Below, piece by piece: positions 22,354 through 32,629 of a stretch of 34,963 nt of DNA; position 1 is the first letter of the stretch, and each line of letters begins with the position of its first letter. Position numbers and translations under genes: made by a program. The notes beneath the pieces are model-generated. The model ran no database searches. It was not told the origin of the DNA and was given only the letters and a program-made list of their open reading frames with translations. The DNA lies in assembly GCF_001668675.1 (NCBI RefSeq), contig NZ_LZKQ01000151.1, forward strand, positions 1 through 34,963, read 5' to 3'. This stretch comes from Mycobacterium asiaticum (GTDB lineage Bacteria; Actinomycetota; Actinomycetes; Mycobacteriales; Mycobacteriaceae).

Positions 22354-25300
22354 ATGCTGGTTAACATGAGCGAGATCGATCGACTGGCTGCCTTTGACTG
22401 GAGCGATGCCGCCATGAATGCGCATCTCCCGACCGGAACAGTGACGTTGCTGTTGGCAGACGTCGAGGGATCGACGCAGCTGTGGCAGTCCAGACCCGCG
22501 GAGATGACCGCCGCGATCGCCGCCCTCGACCGGACGCTGGCCGAGCTCGTCAGCGCACACGACGGGGTGCGTCCCACCGAGCAGGGCGAAGGCGACAGCT
22601 TCGTGCTTGCTTTCCACCGCGCATCGAACGCCGTGGCGTGCGCGCTGGCGCTGCAGCGAGCCCCGTTGGCCCCCCTGCGTTTACGTATCGGCATCCATAC
22701 CGGCGAAGTGCAGTTGCGCGACGAAAACAATTACGTGGGACCCGCCATCAATCGAACGGCGCGGGTACGCGAGCTGGCCCACGGAGGCCAAACCGTACTG
22801 TCTGGCACCACCAGCGATTTGGTTGCCGACGCCATTCCCGCGGACGCGTGGTTGGCTGACTTGGGGACCCACCCGTTGCGCGATCTGCCTCGGCCGGAAC
22901 GCATCGTTCAGCTGTGCCACCCCGACTTATGCAACGAGTTCGCGCCGCTGAGGTTGCGGGACAGCCTTACCGTTGCGCATCTTCCGGTTCAGCTCAACAG
23001 CTTCGTCGGGCGTGCCTCGGAGATGTCCGCGGTGCGCGGGGTCCTTGGCGAGAACCGGATGATCACGCTCACTGGCGCCGGCGGGGTGGGCAAGACCCGC
23101 TTGGCGGTAGAGGTCGCCGCGGCCGCGGCTGCTGAATTCCGGGACGGTGTGTGGGCGGTCGATCTGGCCCCGATTGTGGACTCCGACCTGGTGCCGATCA
23201 CCGTGGCGCGGGCACTGGGTCTACCGGACCAGCCAGGCCGGTCTGCGCAGCACAAGCTGCTGCAATTTATCGGCGCGCGGAAGATGCTGTTGGTACTGGA
23301 CAACTGCGAGCATCTGCTCGACGCGACCGCCGAGCTCGTTACCGCCCTCATCGGTGGCTGTCCCGGACTCTCGGTGCTGGCCACCAGCCGCGAGCCGATC
23401 GGTGTACCCGGTGAAGTCACTTGGCGGGTCCCATCGCTGTCGCTTGCCGACGACGCGGTCCAGCTGTTCAGCGACCGGGCGCGTCAAGTACAGCCCAGCT
23501 TCTCGGTGCGTGAGGACAACTCCGATGTCGTCGTGGAGATCTGCCGCCGCCTCGACGGCATGCCGCTGGCAATCGAACTGGCCGCCGCGCGGATGCGCGC
23601 TCTGTCGCCGCAGGAGATCCTTGCGGGGCTGAGGGACCGGTTCCGATTGTTGACCGGAGGGTCGCGAACCGCGGTGCGCCGCCAGCAGACACTGCAGGCA
23701 TCCGTGGACTGGTCGCACAATCTGCTGACCGAGCCCGAGCGCGTATTGTTCCGGCGATTGGCCGTATTCCTAGGCGGATTCGACCTGACGGCCTGCCAGG
23801 AGGTCCTCAGCGACCGCACCCTGGCGCGCCATCAGGTGCTGGATGTGTTAGCTCTGCTCGTCGACAAGTCGCTGGTGATTGCCGAAACCGAGAGGGGCAC
23901 AACCCGATACCGGCTGCTGGAAACGATCCGCCAGTACGCCCAAGAAAAGCTTACCGAGTCGCCGGACGGAGCTGCCGTGCGAGACCGCCACCGCGACTAC
24001 TACACCGCGCTGGCCGCTGCTTTGGAAGCTCCCGCGACCAAAAACCTGGCGCTACAACTGACCCGGGCAGAAGCCGAGATTGACAATCTGCGTGCCGCAT
24101 TCGCGTGGAGCGAAGAAAACTCCGACATCGACAGCGCGTTACTGCTGGCAACATCGTTGCAGGCGCTCTGGTTGACACGGGGACTCCTCAACGAAGGAAG
24201 GGATTGGCTTGACATCGGACTGGCACGTGCCGCCTCCACTGAGGTGACACCCACCAACCTGGCACGAGCGTTGGCCGATAAGGCATACCTGGACAACATG
24301 CGCACGGCCGAATGCGCCGAGGCGGCACGCCGCGCGGTGGCGATCGCGCGCGAACTCGATGATCCCGCGTTGTTGGCCCGCACCTTGGCTGCGCTCGGAC
24401 GCGTCACCGCGTGGGACGCCAACCAGTCCGGTCCGATCCTGTCGGAAGCCGCCGAGTTGGCGCGCGGAATGGATGACCGGTGGCTTCTGAGCCAGGTCCT
24501 GTACTTCCAGGCACTCATGGCTACGGTCGGCTCGGGGGACCTGGACTACGGAATCGCAGCCGCGGAGGAGGGCCGCGCCTTGGCCGACGAGATCGGCGAC
24601 CAAGGCTACTCACGAGCATGCCGCTGGTGTCTGGCCGGGGCGCAATCGGCGCGCGGCGATCTCGTGGGCGCCGAGAAGGAGTTGCGTGGACTGATGATCG
24701 AAGCGGACCTGGCACACGCGCTGATCTGGGAAGTGAACGCCCGAACGGCTCTCGGCCAGGTACTGGCCTACACCGGACGAGCCGCTGAGGGCCGATCCAT
24801 CGTGCTCGAATCATTGGACCGTGCGGCCGAACTCGGCGGCTACCAGGAGGGCATTGTTTACGCGGCGCTGGCTGTCACCGCTCTTGCCGACGGCGACGTG
24901 GCGCAGGCTGCCGAGGCCAGCGACGCCACCGTCGAGCGCCTCAGTGGGTGGCCGTGGCTTGCCACTACCGTCGCCAAGCCTGCCGCCCAGGCCGCGTTGG
25001 CCCAAGGTGACCTCGCAACAGCCCGCCGTCGAGCAGATGCAGATGTGGACGCAGCGCTGGGCTGGTTCTCAGTACACGCACTGACCACCCGGGCGCGGGT
25101 CGCATTAGCGCAGAACGAGTTCGGACAGGCAGAGCGCGACGCACACGAGGCGCTGGCGCGCGCCGCCGAGATGAGCACTCTCCTGTTCGTCCCGGATCTG
25201 CTGGAGATACTGGCCACGCTGACCAACACAGCGGGCAGCCACTTGGAGGCGACGCGGCTGTACGCGGCAGCACAAGCGATTCGGGAGCGTACCTCAATCG

Positions 25301-25662
25301 TGCGCTTCCGAGTCTACGATGCCACTTACCACGAATCGCTCGACGAGGCGCGAAATGCGCTGGGCATAACCGCCTTTGACGAGGCGTCGGCCGCCGGCCT
25401 GGCGCTGTCCACCGATGAAGCGATCGCCTACGCGCAGCGCGGCCGCGGCGAACGGAAACGACCGCCCAGCGGTTGGGATTCGCTCACTCCGACCGAGCTC
25501 GACATCGTGCGGCTGGTCAGTGAAGGTCTGGGCAATAAAGATATCGGCGGTCGGCTGTTCATCTCGCCGAGAACGGTTCAGACGCACCTGACGCACGTAT
25601 ACAACAAGCTGGGGCTCACGTCGCGCATGCAGTTGGCGCAGGAAGCCGGCCGACGGACCTGA
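22354..25662 (+). CDS. Adenylate cyclase / AAA ATPase / LuxR regulator (Rv1358-like)
   Basis: Protein of 1102 aa with three parts. (1) A class III nucleotide cyclase domain, about 27-190: metal Asp36 (LADVEGST) and Asp81 (GEGDSF), transition-state Asn133 and Arg137, and substrate residues Gln77 and Asn126 instead of Lys/Asp, the same pair and spacing as M. tuberculosis Rv0386. (2) A STAND/AAA ATPase, with P-loop GAGGVGKT (241-248), Walker B LLVLDNCEH (Asp316) and SVLATSREP, followed by a long helical TPR-like region. (3) A C-terminal LuxR helix-turn-helix, LTPTELDIVRLVSEGLGNKD and FISPRTVQTHLTHVYNKLGL (about 1044-1095). It probably couples a metabolic or nucleotide signal to transcription. 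In M. tuberculosis, Rv1358 lies near irtB, so this gene is part of the conserved neighbourhood. The ATG at 22366 or 22414 could also be the start. Confidence 0.9.
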   Translation: MLVNMSEIDRLAAFDWSDAAMNAHLPTGTVTLLLADVEGSTQLWQSRPAEMTAAIAALDRTLAELVSAHDGVRPTEQGEGDSFVLAFHRASNAVACALALQRAPLAPLRLRIGIHTGEVQLRDENNYVGPAINRTARVRELAHGGQTVLSGTTSDLVADAIPADAWLADLGTHPLRDLPRPERIVQLCHPDLCNEFAPLRLRDSLTVAHLPVQLNSFVGRASEMSAVRGVLGENRMITLTGAGGVGKTRLAVEVAAAAAAEFRDGVWAVDLAPIVDSDLVPITVARALGLPDQPGRSAQHKLLQFIGARKMLLVLDNCEHLLDATAELVTALIGGCPGLSVLATSREPIGVPGEVTWRVPSLSLADDAVQLFSDRARQVQPSFSVREDNSDVVVEICRRLDGMPLAIELAAARMRALSPQEILAGLRDRFRLLTGGSRTAVRRQQTLQASVDWSHNLLTEPERVLFRRLAVFLGGFDLTACQEVLSDRTLARHQVLDVLALLVDKSLVIAETERGTTRYRLLETIRQYAQEKLTESPDGAAVRDRHRDYYTALAAALEAPATKNLALQLTRAEAEIDNLRAAFAWSEENSDIDSALLLATSLQALWLTRGLLNEGRDWLDIGLARAASTEVTPTNLARALADKAYLDNMRTAECAEAARRAVAIARELDDPALLARTLAALGRVTAWDANQSGPILSEAAELARGMDDRWLLSQVLYFQALMATVGSGDLDYGIAAAEEGRALADEIGDQGYSRACRWCLAGAQSARGDLVGAEKELRGLMIEADLAHALIWEVNARTALGQVLAYTGRAAEGRSIVLESLDRAAELGGYQEGIVYAALAVTALADGDVAQAAEASDATVERLSGWPWLATTVAKPAAQAALAQGDLATARRRADADVDAALGWFSVHALTTRARVALAQNEFGQAERDAHEALARAAEMSTLLFVPDLLEILATLTNTAGSHLEATRLYAAAQAIRERTSIVRFRVYDATYHESLDEARNALGITAFDEASAAGLALSTDEAIAYAQRGRGERKRPPSGWDSLTPTELDIVRLVSEGLGNKDIGGRLFISPRTVQTHLTHVYNKLGLTSRMQLAQEAGRRT

Positions 25663-25668
25663 CTCCGC

Positions 25669-26745
25669 TCAGCCGATCAGATCCAGCGTGCCCAAGTCAC
25701 GGATCGCCTCACACCCGCGTCGCAGCATGGTCAGCACCATGTCGTCACCGCGCTCGGTGGCGGTCGCGAAGGCGAAGCCCAGCGCCGAGATCAATACGGT
25801 GTGCGGCATACCGAGTCGGTAATCGCGCCAACAGGTTTCGCGGTCGTAAGCGGTGACACCGTGTCCGAGCAGCGCTCGGTGGTAGTCGTCGACGAGCTCC
25901 GCCTCGATGGCTTTGCGTAGCTCGGAATCGAGGCTGGTCGCCGTGAAATAAGCCAGATCCCTCGCCGGCAGCCCGATACCGAGGGTCTGCCAGTCCACCA
26001 CGCTCACCCGGGTGTGATCGGGATCGAACAACAGGTTGTCGAGCCGGTAGTCGCCGTGCAGCAGCGCGAAGCGGTCCCGCTCGGCAAGCAACCACGGCGT
26101 CACCAAGGCCATTGTGGCGCTGAAGGTCTCGCGGTCCTCGGCGGTCATCCGGTCACCCAGCTTTTCCAGGGTGATGCCGGCGCTCATCTGCGCAACGTCG
26201 CCGAGGCCCTTGGCGGAATCCTCGTCGGGCCGTCCGAAGGCGATGCCCGGTAGATCCAGCCATACCGGATCGCACCAGCTGGGCCCGTGCAGCCCGGCCA
26301 GCGCCGTCACCGCCAGCCGCGCCTCTCGCTTACCACAGCCGGCGAGCTGATCACCCTGTACCGCGGGCGCTTGATCAGCCAGCAACAGCGCGTATTCCAT
26401 TGCATCGTCGGTAATTTCGCAGTAATAGCAGTTGGGCACCGGAACCCGCACCCGGTCGGCCACCGAGGTATAGAACGCGCACTCACTGCGGTAACCGAAG
26501 ACGACGCGGTCCCGCACCGCGTCGTCCTGGGCCGGCAGCTTGATCACAAAGGTCTGCGGGAGATCGTCCGGGTCTGTCCGGTAGGTGACCGTCACCCGGT
26601 AGGTGGCTCCGGTCTGTCCGGTGCCGATCGCTACGACGTCGGCCTGTGACACCTCGACCGGGGTGCCCCGGTGGCTCAGCGCTGTCGACAGCCACTCAGG
26701 CGTGACGTCGGCGGGGTACCGAGGAATGGACAACAAGGCACTCAT
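25669..26745 (-). CDS. Aminoglycoside-phosphotransferase-fold kinase
   Basis: Protein of 358 aa. The kinase-like motifs are all present: VIKL with Lys69, the catalytic loop LLHGDYRLDNLLFD (Asp232, Asn237) and the metal motif VVDWQTLGIG (Asp251). The family includes ecdysteroid- and choline-type kinases as well as antibiotic kinases; in mycobacteria such genes often lie among lipid or steroid catabolism genes. The substrate is unknown. The ATG at 26745 is chosen because a -10-like TACAGT lies 7 nt upstream, giving a leaderless mRNA, and because longer starts would run into the irtB 3' end. It converges on the LuxR-type regulator with only 6 bp between stops. Confidence 0.83.
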   Translation of the reverse strand: MSALLSIPRYPADVTPEWLSTALSHRGTPVEVSQADVVAIGTGQTGATYRVTVTYRTDPDDLPQTFVIKLPAQDDAVRDRVVFGYRSECAFYTSVADRVRVPVPNCYYCEITDDAMEYALLLADQAPAVQGDQLAGCGKREARLAVTALAGLHGPSWCDPVWLDLPGIAFGRPDEDSAKGLGDVAQMSAGITLEKLGDRMTAEDRETFSATMALVTPWLLAERDRFALLHGDYRLDNLLFDPDHTRVSVVDWQTLGIGLPARDLAYFTATSLDSELRKAIEAELVDDYHRALLGHGVTAYDRETCWRDYRLGMPHTVLISALGFAFATATERGDDMVLTMLRRGCEAIRDLGTLDLIG

Positions 26746-26798
26746 GTCACAACTGTAAGGCATACGGCATGAGCTACCGGCATGTCCCGTTGCCGAAC

Positions 26799-28535
26799 TT
26801 ACTCGGCCAGGATCCGCCAATCCGCGGCCTCGTGCTGCTGGCGCCAGAATTCGCTGAAACGTCCACCGGCATCGAGCAACTCGTCGACGCCGCCATCCTC
26901 GACCACCCGGCCGTTCTCCAGGAACAGCACGCGATCGGCGTGCCGAATGCTGGCCAGCCGGTGCGCCACGATCACCCGGGTGTGCGAATGCGGGTCGGCC
27001 GTCAGGGCCTCGACCACCGCGACCTCGTTCTCGTTGTCCAGGGCGCTGGTCGCCTCGTCGACGAGCAAGGTCGGTGCGCCCTTCAGCAGGGCGCGCGCGA
27101 TGCTCACCCGCTGGCGTTCCCCACCGGACAGCGCCGAGCCCGCTTCGCCCACAACGGTATCCACTCCGTCGGGCAATCTGCCGGTGAGCTCGTCGACGCG
27201 GGCCAGCCGGACAGCCCGCGCAAACCGCTCGTCGCCGGCTTCCGGGTCACCGGCCAGCACGTTTTCCCGGATCGTGCCGTGGAAGAGGTACGGGTGCTGG
27301 AAGACGACGCTGCTGGCGCGCCGACGGGCACCCGCGTCCAGCGAGGTGGCGTCCACGCCGTCGATGAGCACCCGGCCACTGGTCGGCTGGTGCAGTCCGG
27401 CGATCAGCGCAAGGATGGTGCTCTTGCCGGATCCGGACGGCCCGACGATCGCGGTCGCAGTGCCCGGCTGCAATGAGAAGCTGACCTTGTCCAGCACCGG
27501 TGCGCCGCCGTCGTAACTGAAAGAGACGTCGTCGAATTCGATGCGGGGCGCTGCGGAGGGGTCGCGCAGGGCGGTTGCTCCGGCGCCGAGGGCCGGCGCG
27601 GTCAGCACGGACCGGATGCGGTCGAGCGTGGCGCGCACGGTTTCCAGTGCCGGGGCAAGCTCGCTGACGGTGACGAACGGCTCGAGGTAGCGGGCCATCA
27701 CCACGATCAACGCAACGGCCTCGGACACCGAGAGCGTCCCGGCGACCGTCAGCGCCGTCGTCGCGCCGGCCAGCAGAATCAACGCCAGCTGGCTTGCGAT
27801 GCTGAACAACAGCTGGCCCGGGATCTGCATGCCCAGCAGTCGCATCATCGCGCTGTGCTGCGCGCTCAGCGCGTCGCCGACCAGGCTGCGGGCCGGCTCG
27901 ACGCGCCGTGCGGCGCGCAATGCCTGTTGGGTGCGGGCGAACTCGATGATGCGCTCGGTCAGCGCGCTGTTGGCCTCCCCCGCCGCGGCATCGGCCCGGC
28001 GTGACAGTCGCACCGATGCCCAGAGTGCCCCGAGCAGCAACGGCACACCGGCCAGCGCGGCCGCGCCCAGCTGCCAGGAGATCGGCAACAGGACCAGTGC
28101 GATCACCGCGGGGAGCAGCACCGCGCTGAGCAGCGGCGTCAGCAGATTGACCACCAACCCGACCAACTCGGGCCCGGTCGAGGCGATCGCCTGCCGCGCG
28201 GTCGCGGTGTTCTCGGCGGTGAACCACTCCAGCCGCACTTCGGGCAGCCGGTCGGCGATGTCGTGCTGGGTGTGATCCAGGACGGCGAAACCCAAATCGA
28301 AACCGATTCTGGCCGTGGCGGTGTCGATGACCCAGCCGAGCACGGTCGCGGCGGTGAGCCAGCCCAGCCACACCAGCGCCCGTCGCGGCGAGTCGCTGAA
28401 CAGGGCACCCACCAGCGGGACGAGCAGCACGGTGCCCACCGCGCGCACCACCACCGAGAGGAAGGTGAGCACGGCATAGCGCAGCACTTTGGCGCGGCGG
28501 TCCGCCGGCACCAGGCCGATCCAGGTGCGGATCAT
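26799..28535 (-). CDS. irtB: Mycobactin/carboxymycobactin import ABC transporter subunit IrtB
   Basis: Protein of 578 aa, a half-ABC exporter-fold protein: six-helix membrane domain (about 15-305), then the nucleotide-binding domain with Walker [10 protein letters not shown] (365-373), LSGGERQ (469-475), Walker [12 protein letters not shown] (Asp493, Glu494) and the switch His in VIVAHRL. IrtB pairs with IrtA to import ferric carboxymycobactin across the inner membrane, although its fold is that of an exporter. The ATG at 28535 overlaps the irtA stop (ATGA). Order and strand match the Rv1348-Rv1349 pair of M. tuberculosis. It is the last gene of the tetR-irtA-irtB operon. Confidence 0.95.
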   Translation of the reverse strand: MIRTWIGLVPADRRAKVLRYAVLTFLSVVVRAVGTVLLVPLVGALFSDSPRRALVWLGWLTAATVLGWVIDTATARIGFDLGFAVLDHTQHDIADRLPEVRLEWFTAENTATARQAIASTGPELVGLVVNLLTPLLSAVLLPAVIALVLLPISWQLGAAALAGVPLLLGALWASVRLSRRADAAAGEANSALTERIIEFARTQQALRAARRVEPARSLVGDALSAQHSAMMRLLGMQIPGQLLFSIASQLALILLAGATTALTVAGTLSVSEAVALIVVMARYLEPFVTVSELAPALETVRATLDRIRSVLTAPALGAGATALRDPSAAPRIEFDDVSFSYDGGAPVLDKVSFSLQPGTATAIVGPSGSGKSTILALIAGLHQPTSGRVLIDGVDATSLDAGARRRASSVVFQHPYLFHGTIRENVLAGDPEAGDERFARAVRLARVDELTGRLPDGVDTVVGEAGSALSGGERQRVSIARALLKGAPTLLVDEATSALDNENEVAVVEALTADPHSHTRVIVAHRLASIRHADRVLFLENGRVVEDGGVDELLDAGGRFSEFWRQQHEAADWRILAE

Positions 28536-31120
28536 CGGGCGGCCCCCTGTCCTGCGATCGATGCGGATACGGGTTGTCCGGTCTCCCAGAGTCGGCGGTA
28601 GCGGCCGTCGGCGGCCAGCAACTCGTCGTGGGTGCCGCGCTCGGCAATGCGCCCGTGGTCGAGCACGACGATCTGGTCGGCGCCGGTGATGGTGTGCAGC
28701 CGGTGCGCGATCACCAGGACGGTCCGGTCCTTGGTGAGACGGTTGAGTGCTTGCTGCACAAGGTATTCCGATTCCGGGTCGGCGTATGCGGTGGCCTCGT
28801 CGAGGATCAGCACCGGCGTATCGGCCAGGATCGCGCGCGCGATGGTCAGTCGTTGCTTCTCCCCGCCCGAGAGTGCGGCGCTGGCACCCAGGACGGTGTC
28901 GTAACCGTTGGGCAGGCGCAGGATTCGATCGTGGATCTGCGCCTCGCGGGCGGCATCCTGGATCTGCGCCAACGTGGCGTCGGGCACGGCGAGCGCGATG
29001 TTCTCCGCGACGGTGCCGTGCACGAGTTGGGTCTCCTGCAAGACGAAACCGACGCGGGTGTACAGCTCGTCGGCCGTCAGGGTCCGAATGTCCTGTCCGC
29101 CCACCCGGATCGAGCCTTGCTGGATGTCGTGGAACCGGGCCAGCAGGGCGGCCAGCGTGGACTTACCGGAACCTGACGGGCCCACGAGCGCGGTGACGGT
29201 GCCGGGTCGCAGTTGCAGCGAGACATCGCGGATCACCGGGACACCGACGCGGTAGGCGAAGCTCACGTGGTCGAACACGACAGTAGCGGCGTCGGAGCGT
29301 TCGCGGGGACGGTCCTCGACCTCGAGTTCGGGCTCTGCGAGCGCGATTTGGAGGCGCCGGGCGGCCAGCGTGCCACCGCGAATGCCGGCGATCCCGTAGC
29401 CGATACCGAGCAACCGGGTGCCGAAGGTGGTGCCCAGCAACAAGAACGGAAGCAGATCAACCGGGTCCATCCGGTGCGTCACCACCAGCAGGGTGCCGGC
29501 CGTGACGATGAGCCACAGGAACGTGGACGGACGCGTGGCCAGGTCCATCATGGTCTTCTTGCCCGCCAGCGGACGCTGCCAAGCAACAAGGAATCCGATG
29601 TATTCGTCCAGGCGGCGGCGGAATGTCGACGCGGCGGCCCCGCCGAATACGCGGATCACCGGTTGGCCTTCCAGGTAGGCACCGGCTTCGGTGCTCATTT
29701 TCTCGGCCCAGCGCTGGGACTGTGCGATACGCGGGCCGGACTGCACCATCAGGGCCGACGACGTCATCAGGTAAACCAGGACCGGGCCGAACAGCACGAG
29801 CGCTACCCGCCAGTCGATGACGAACAGGTACAACAACACCGCCACCGGCGCGACTGCGGCGTTGACCGCATCCGGAATGGCGTGGGTGACCAGGTAGTGC
29901 AGTGCGAGGGTGTCGTCCTGGACCAGTTGCTTGATGGAGCCTGACCCGCGCGCGGTGAACCAGCCCAGCGGCAGGCGAGATAGCTTGCCCAACAACCGCG
30001 ACCGCAACTCACTGGCGAATCGCGCGTCGACGATATGCAGCCAGAGAGTGAGTGCGGCACCGAGCAGGGTGCCCAATCCCAGCAGCGAGACGGCCGCGAC
30101 GCCCAGGTTCCACAGCCGGGACTCGTCGGCGCCCGAAATCAGCAACCGCGCCAGTTCGACCAGCAGCACGAACGGCGCCAGCTGCACCAGCGTGATGACG
30201 GCTTGCAGCACCCCGGAGATGATCAGCGCCGAGCGCAGGGGCGCCAGCAACTGGCCCGCCGCCTGCGCACGCCAGCTGCCGCGGGCGGCCGGAATCGGGG
30301 GCGCAGACTCGGTCTGTGCGGCAACGGTTTCCGGCTGTTCATCAGCGGTCTGGTCGGCGGTGTCGGGCTCTTCGCCGCGGCGGGTGCCCATTTCCTTACC
30401 GGCGCTCCAATACGCCTGCGCATGAACCTCGGACTTGGGGAACCCGAACGCGTCCCGGAGCCGCTTACGAACGTGCTTGAGCGTGTTGGCTTCCGGGGTG
30501 GCCCAGGCATACCAGTTCGACCAGTCGCGGGTTTCGATCGCGTCGGCCAACGACTTGTCGTCGCGCCGGCTGACCCAATGCACCCGTAAGCGGGGGTGCT
30601 CGGCGATGGGGATCAGGGTGTCGTTGTCGTCATGCTGCTCGAGGTACATCTCGATCGGGACGTCCTTCGGGACGGTTCCGATGATGCCGTTCATGCCGGG
30701 GATCGAGGCGGAGTCGCCGATCAGCAGATAGCCGGCGGGCTGCTCATCGGGCGGGTCGAAGCGGGTGGAGCCCATCAGCGACGCAACGGCGATGGTGGCG
30801 CCCGGCTGGACGGTACTCGCCCACGTCGAGGCCGGGCCGGCGGGCTCGTGCAGCACCACGTCGACCGCGAACCGGCCACTCGCCGGGTCAGCCTCGGAAA
30901 GCGTGTAACCGCGCTGGAATTCGGTCTTGGAGCCCTTCGGATCCGGGAACCAGAACCGCAGCCAAGCGGCCGGTTCGGCCTCGGTGTCCTCGAACAGCGT
31001 CGGGGACTCCATCCTGATCCGGACGAAATGCGGTGCGATCATTACGGTTTCGGTTACCGTCGCCGTGTGGTCGCGTGCACCGAAGCCTTTGAGCATCGCA
31101 CCCGAGAACCCGCGTGCCAT
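28532..31120 (-). CDS. irtA: Siderophore ABC transporter IrtA with siderophore-interacting FAD domain
   Basis: Protein of 862 aa. The N-terminal cytoplasmic siderophore-interacting (flavin reductase) domain, about 10-245, has the FAD motif FQRGYTL (Arg70) and a C-terminal substrate part ending in YWSAGKEMG. An acidic, Pro-rich linker (about 246-280) leads to the membrane domain (about 295-580). The nucleotide-binding domain has Walker [10 protein letters not shown] (647-655), LSGGEKQ (750-756) and Walker [12 protein letters not shown] (Asp774, Glu775). IrtA imports ferric mycobactin with IrtB and reduces the iron with its FAD domain. ATG at 31120 overlaps the TetR stop by one base (TGATG) and is preferred to TTG at 31123. 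The operon promoter carries an IdeR-like box, matching known iron control of irtAB. Confidence 0.95.
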   Translation of the reverse strand: MARGFSGAMLKGFGARDHTATVTETVMIAPHFVRIRMESPTLFEDTEAEPAAWLRFWFPDPKGSKTEFQRGYTLSEADPASGRFAVDVVLHEPAGPASTWASTVQPGATIAVASLMGSTRFDPPDEQPAGYLLIGDSASIPGMNGIIGTVPKDVPIEMYLEQHDDNDTLIPIAEHPRLRVHWVSRRDDKSLADAIETRDWSNWYAWATPEANTLKHVRKRLRDAFGFPKSEVHAQAYWSAGKEMGTRRGEEPDTADQTADEQPETVAAQTESAPPIPAARGSWRAQAAGQLLAPLRSALIISGVLQAVITLVQLAPFVLLVELARLLISGADESRLWNLGVAAVSLLGLGTLLGAALTLWLHIVDARFASELRSRLLGKLSRLPLGWFTARGSGSIKQLVQDDTLALHYLVTHAIPDAVNAAVAPVAVLLYLFVIDWRVALVLFGPVLVYLMTSSALMVQSGPRIAQSQRWAEKMSTEAGAYLEGQPVIRVFGGAAASTFRRRLDEYIGFLVAWQRPLAGKKTMMDLATRPSTFLWLIVTAGTLLVVTHRMDPVDLLPFLLLGTTFGTRLLGIGYGIAGIRGGTLAARRLQIALAEPELEVEDRPRERSDAATVVFDHVSFAYRVGVPVIRDVSLQLRPGTVTALVGPSGSGKSTLAALLARFHDIQQGSIRVGGQDIRTLTADELYTRVGFVLQETQLVHGTVAENIALAVPDATLAQIQDAAREAQIHDRILRLPNGYDTVLGASAALSGGEKQRLTIARAILADTPVLILDEATAYADPESEYLVQQALNRLTKDRTVLVIAHRLHTITGADQIVVLDHGRIAERGTHDELLAADGRYRRLWETGQPVSASIAGQGAAR

Positions 31121-31833
31121 CAACGATCCTCTCCCGCGGCGGTATGGGCCGCCACGACTTCCATGATCGGGCGGCCCGGCGGGATCTCCCGGACCAGGCC
31201 CCGAATCGACGCGGCCAGCAACAGCCGCACGTATTGCGAACTCGACAACTCGGGCAGGCCGAGGTGGGCCGTCCCCAGGCGTTCGTCACCGGCCAGCCGG
31301 CGATTGGCGGCATCCCGCTCCTGCGCGAACCGATCGGCCTGTTCACCGCCGGTAGTGCTGGCGTTGTTTTCCTCCCGGGCGGCCAGGCTGATCGCCAGCG
31401 TGGCCACGGCACTGGCCAGCACGATGGCCGCGTCCTTGGCGTACCCGCGGCGGTTCAGCGCGTCGACCTCGGCAATCAGCAACCCCATGCCGGTGTCGCC
31501 GCGCGGGAACAACACCTGCATATAGGACGCCAGTCCGGGGTGCTCGACGGTGAAGCTCCACAGCTGCAGCCCGAACGAAAGCAGGTGCTGCTCGAGGTTA
31601 TCGGCTGGGTCGTCCGCCAACTCGAGCTCGGCCAGCAAAGATTCACCGACCAAACGCTCAAGGGCCCAACGACTTTCGACATGCCGGTACAGAGCGGTGG
31701 CCGAAACGCCGAGCCGGCCGGCTACGCCGTTGATGCTGAGGCGCGCCATACCCAGCTCGCGGCCCACCCGCAGCACGTCTTCGAGCGCGATGAGTGCCGG
31801 ACGGCCGCCGGTGCGCTGAGCAATGGTTTTCAC
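31120..31833 (-). CDS. TetR-family regulator cotranscribed with irtAB
   Basis: Protein of 237 aa. The helix-turn-helix is [20 protein letters not shown] then [18 protein letters not shown] (about 29-66), with an AT-hook-like GGRPA near the start (9-13). A helical ligand domain follows. The start is GTG at 31833. Its stop overlaps the irtA start by one base, so the three genes form one operon. In M. tuberculosis H37Rv, irtA is instead divergent from mbtK, so the local TetR is a difference in this species. It probably binds the half-site array at 31855-31887 and adds a second level of control to the iron response; its ligand could be a siderophore or an acyl-CoA, which is inference. Confidence 0.87.
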   Translation of the reverse strand: MKTIAQRTGGRPALIALEDVLRVGRELGMARLSINGVAGRLGVSATALYRHVESRWALERLVGESLLAELELADDPADNLEQHLLSFGLQLWSFTVEHPGLASYMQVLFPRGDTGMGLLIAEVDALNRRGYAKDAAIVLASAVATLAISLAAREENNASTTGGEQADRFAQERDAANRRLAGDERLGTAHLGLPELSSSQYVRLLLAASIRGLVREIPPGRPIMEVVAAHTAAGEDR

Positions 31834-31854
31834 CCGGCTGACCCCTCGACGCAG

Positions 31855-31887
31855 TTAGTTACCCCCGTAAACTAAGGGTTACCTTAC
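31855..31887 (-). promoter_or_regulatory. Triple half-site operator overlapping an IdeR-like box
   Basis: Three 9-bp half-sites alternate in direction with 3-bp spacers: TTAGTTACC (31855-31863), CCC, GTAAACTAA (31867-31875), GGG, TTACCTTAC (31879-31887). Adjacent pairs form two overlapping 21-bp inverted repeats. On the minus strand, 31868-31886 reads TAAGGTAACCCTTAGTTTA. This matches the IdeR consensus TWAGGTWAGSCTWACCTWA at 16 of 19 positions. It lies just upstream of the tetR-irtA-irtB operon, where an IdeR site is expected. Confidence 0.65.
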
Positions 31888-31922
31888 ACGCCGTCAAACG
31901 GGCTGGCCGGGTGCTGTCCCCG

Positions 31923-32543
31923 CTAGAGACTCTTGGGTGCGTTCTGCACGTCGGTGATCGCCTGCTCGTCGCCGTCGAAGTCGACCCGGGCCGTCCTGCC
32001 GACCGCGAACAACAGCAACTCCTCGGGCGCCCCGGTCACCGTGACGGCGGGGCCCTGACCGGCGATCAGCACCGTCTTGCCGTCGGTGGTGCGCAGCGCG
32101 ACGCGACCGGGCACCTTCGCCAGCGTCAGCCGCCCCATCAGTCCCAGCGTCCGCTGCAGCCCGGCGACGAGCTTGGGCTCGAGTTCCCGTGGCTCCCAGT
32201 CGGTTCCGGCACGGCGCACGTCCTCGTGGTGGATGAACATTTCGGCGACATTGGCGACCGGGTCGAGCAGTTTGAACGGCGAGTAGACGGGCGGGCCGGC
32301 CGCGACCTTGCCCACCAGCTCCTCCCAGTCGGTGTTCTCGGCGACCTTGTTCTGCAACTTCTCGGTGTGGCCGGCGAAGAAGGGAATGAGGATGCCCGGT
32401 CCGGCGTCGATACGGTGCTCCCTGATCACCAGATGGGCCGCCAGGTCGCGGGTGCGCCAACCTTCGCACAGGGTGGGCGCATCGGGGCCCGCGGCAAGCA
32501 TCGTCTCCACCAGAGCGGCGCGCTCCCGTCGTGCAACGGACAC
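31923..32543 (-). CDS. TIGR03085/maleylpyruvate-isomerase-like (DinB-fold) protein
   Basis: Protein of 206 aa. The start SVARRERAALVETMLAAGPD and APTLCEGWRTRDLAAHLVIR is the four-helix, metal-binding DinB/maleylpyruvate-isomerase pattern common in actinobacteria. The metal ligand His is in DLAAHL, and a second His pair is in EMFIHHEDVRRA (about 112-123). The C-terminal third is a small beta domain (TVLIAGQGPAVTVTGAPEEL). Some members are mycothiol- or bacillithiol-dependent transferases; this one has no known substrate. GTG at 32543 is preferred because AGGAGA lies 5 nt upstream, although in-frame ATGs exist further upstream. It stands alone, reading the same way as the tetR-irtAB unit but separated from it by the operator region. 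Confidence 0.82.
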   Translation of the reverse strand: MSVARRERAALVETMLAAGPDAPTLCEGWRTRDLAAHLVIREHRIDAGPGILIPFFAGHTEKLQNKVAENTDWEELVGKVAAGPPVYSPFKLLDPVANVAEMFIHHEDVRRAGTDWEPRELEPKLVAGLQRTLGLMGRLTLAKVPGRVALRTTDGKTVLIAGQGPAVTVTGAPEELLLFAVGRTARVDFDGDEQAITDVQNAPKSL

Positions 32544-32629
32544 TTCGTCTCCTATCATTCGGGCTTCGACCACCATCGTGCCGCACACCACATGTTTCGA
32601 ATGTATGTGCGATGGCTATCCGCGCTTTT

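Noticed and set aside
21417..22730. 437-aa minus-strand open frame spanning SDR and LuxR starts
   Set aside because: It crosses two well-supported genes and an intergenic inverted repeat and has no family features. A shadow of GC-rich codon use.
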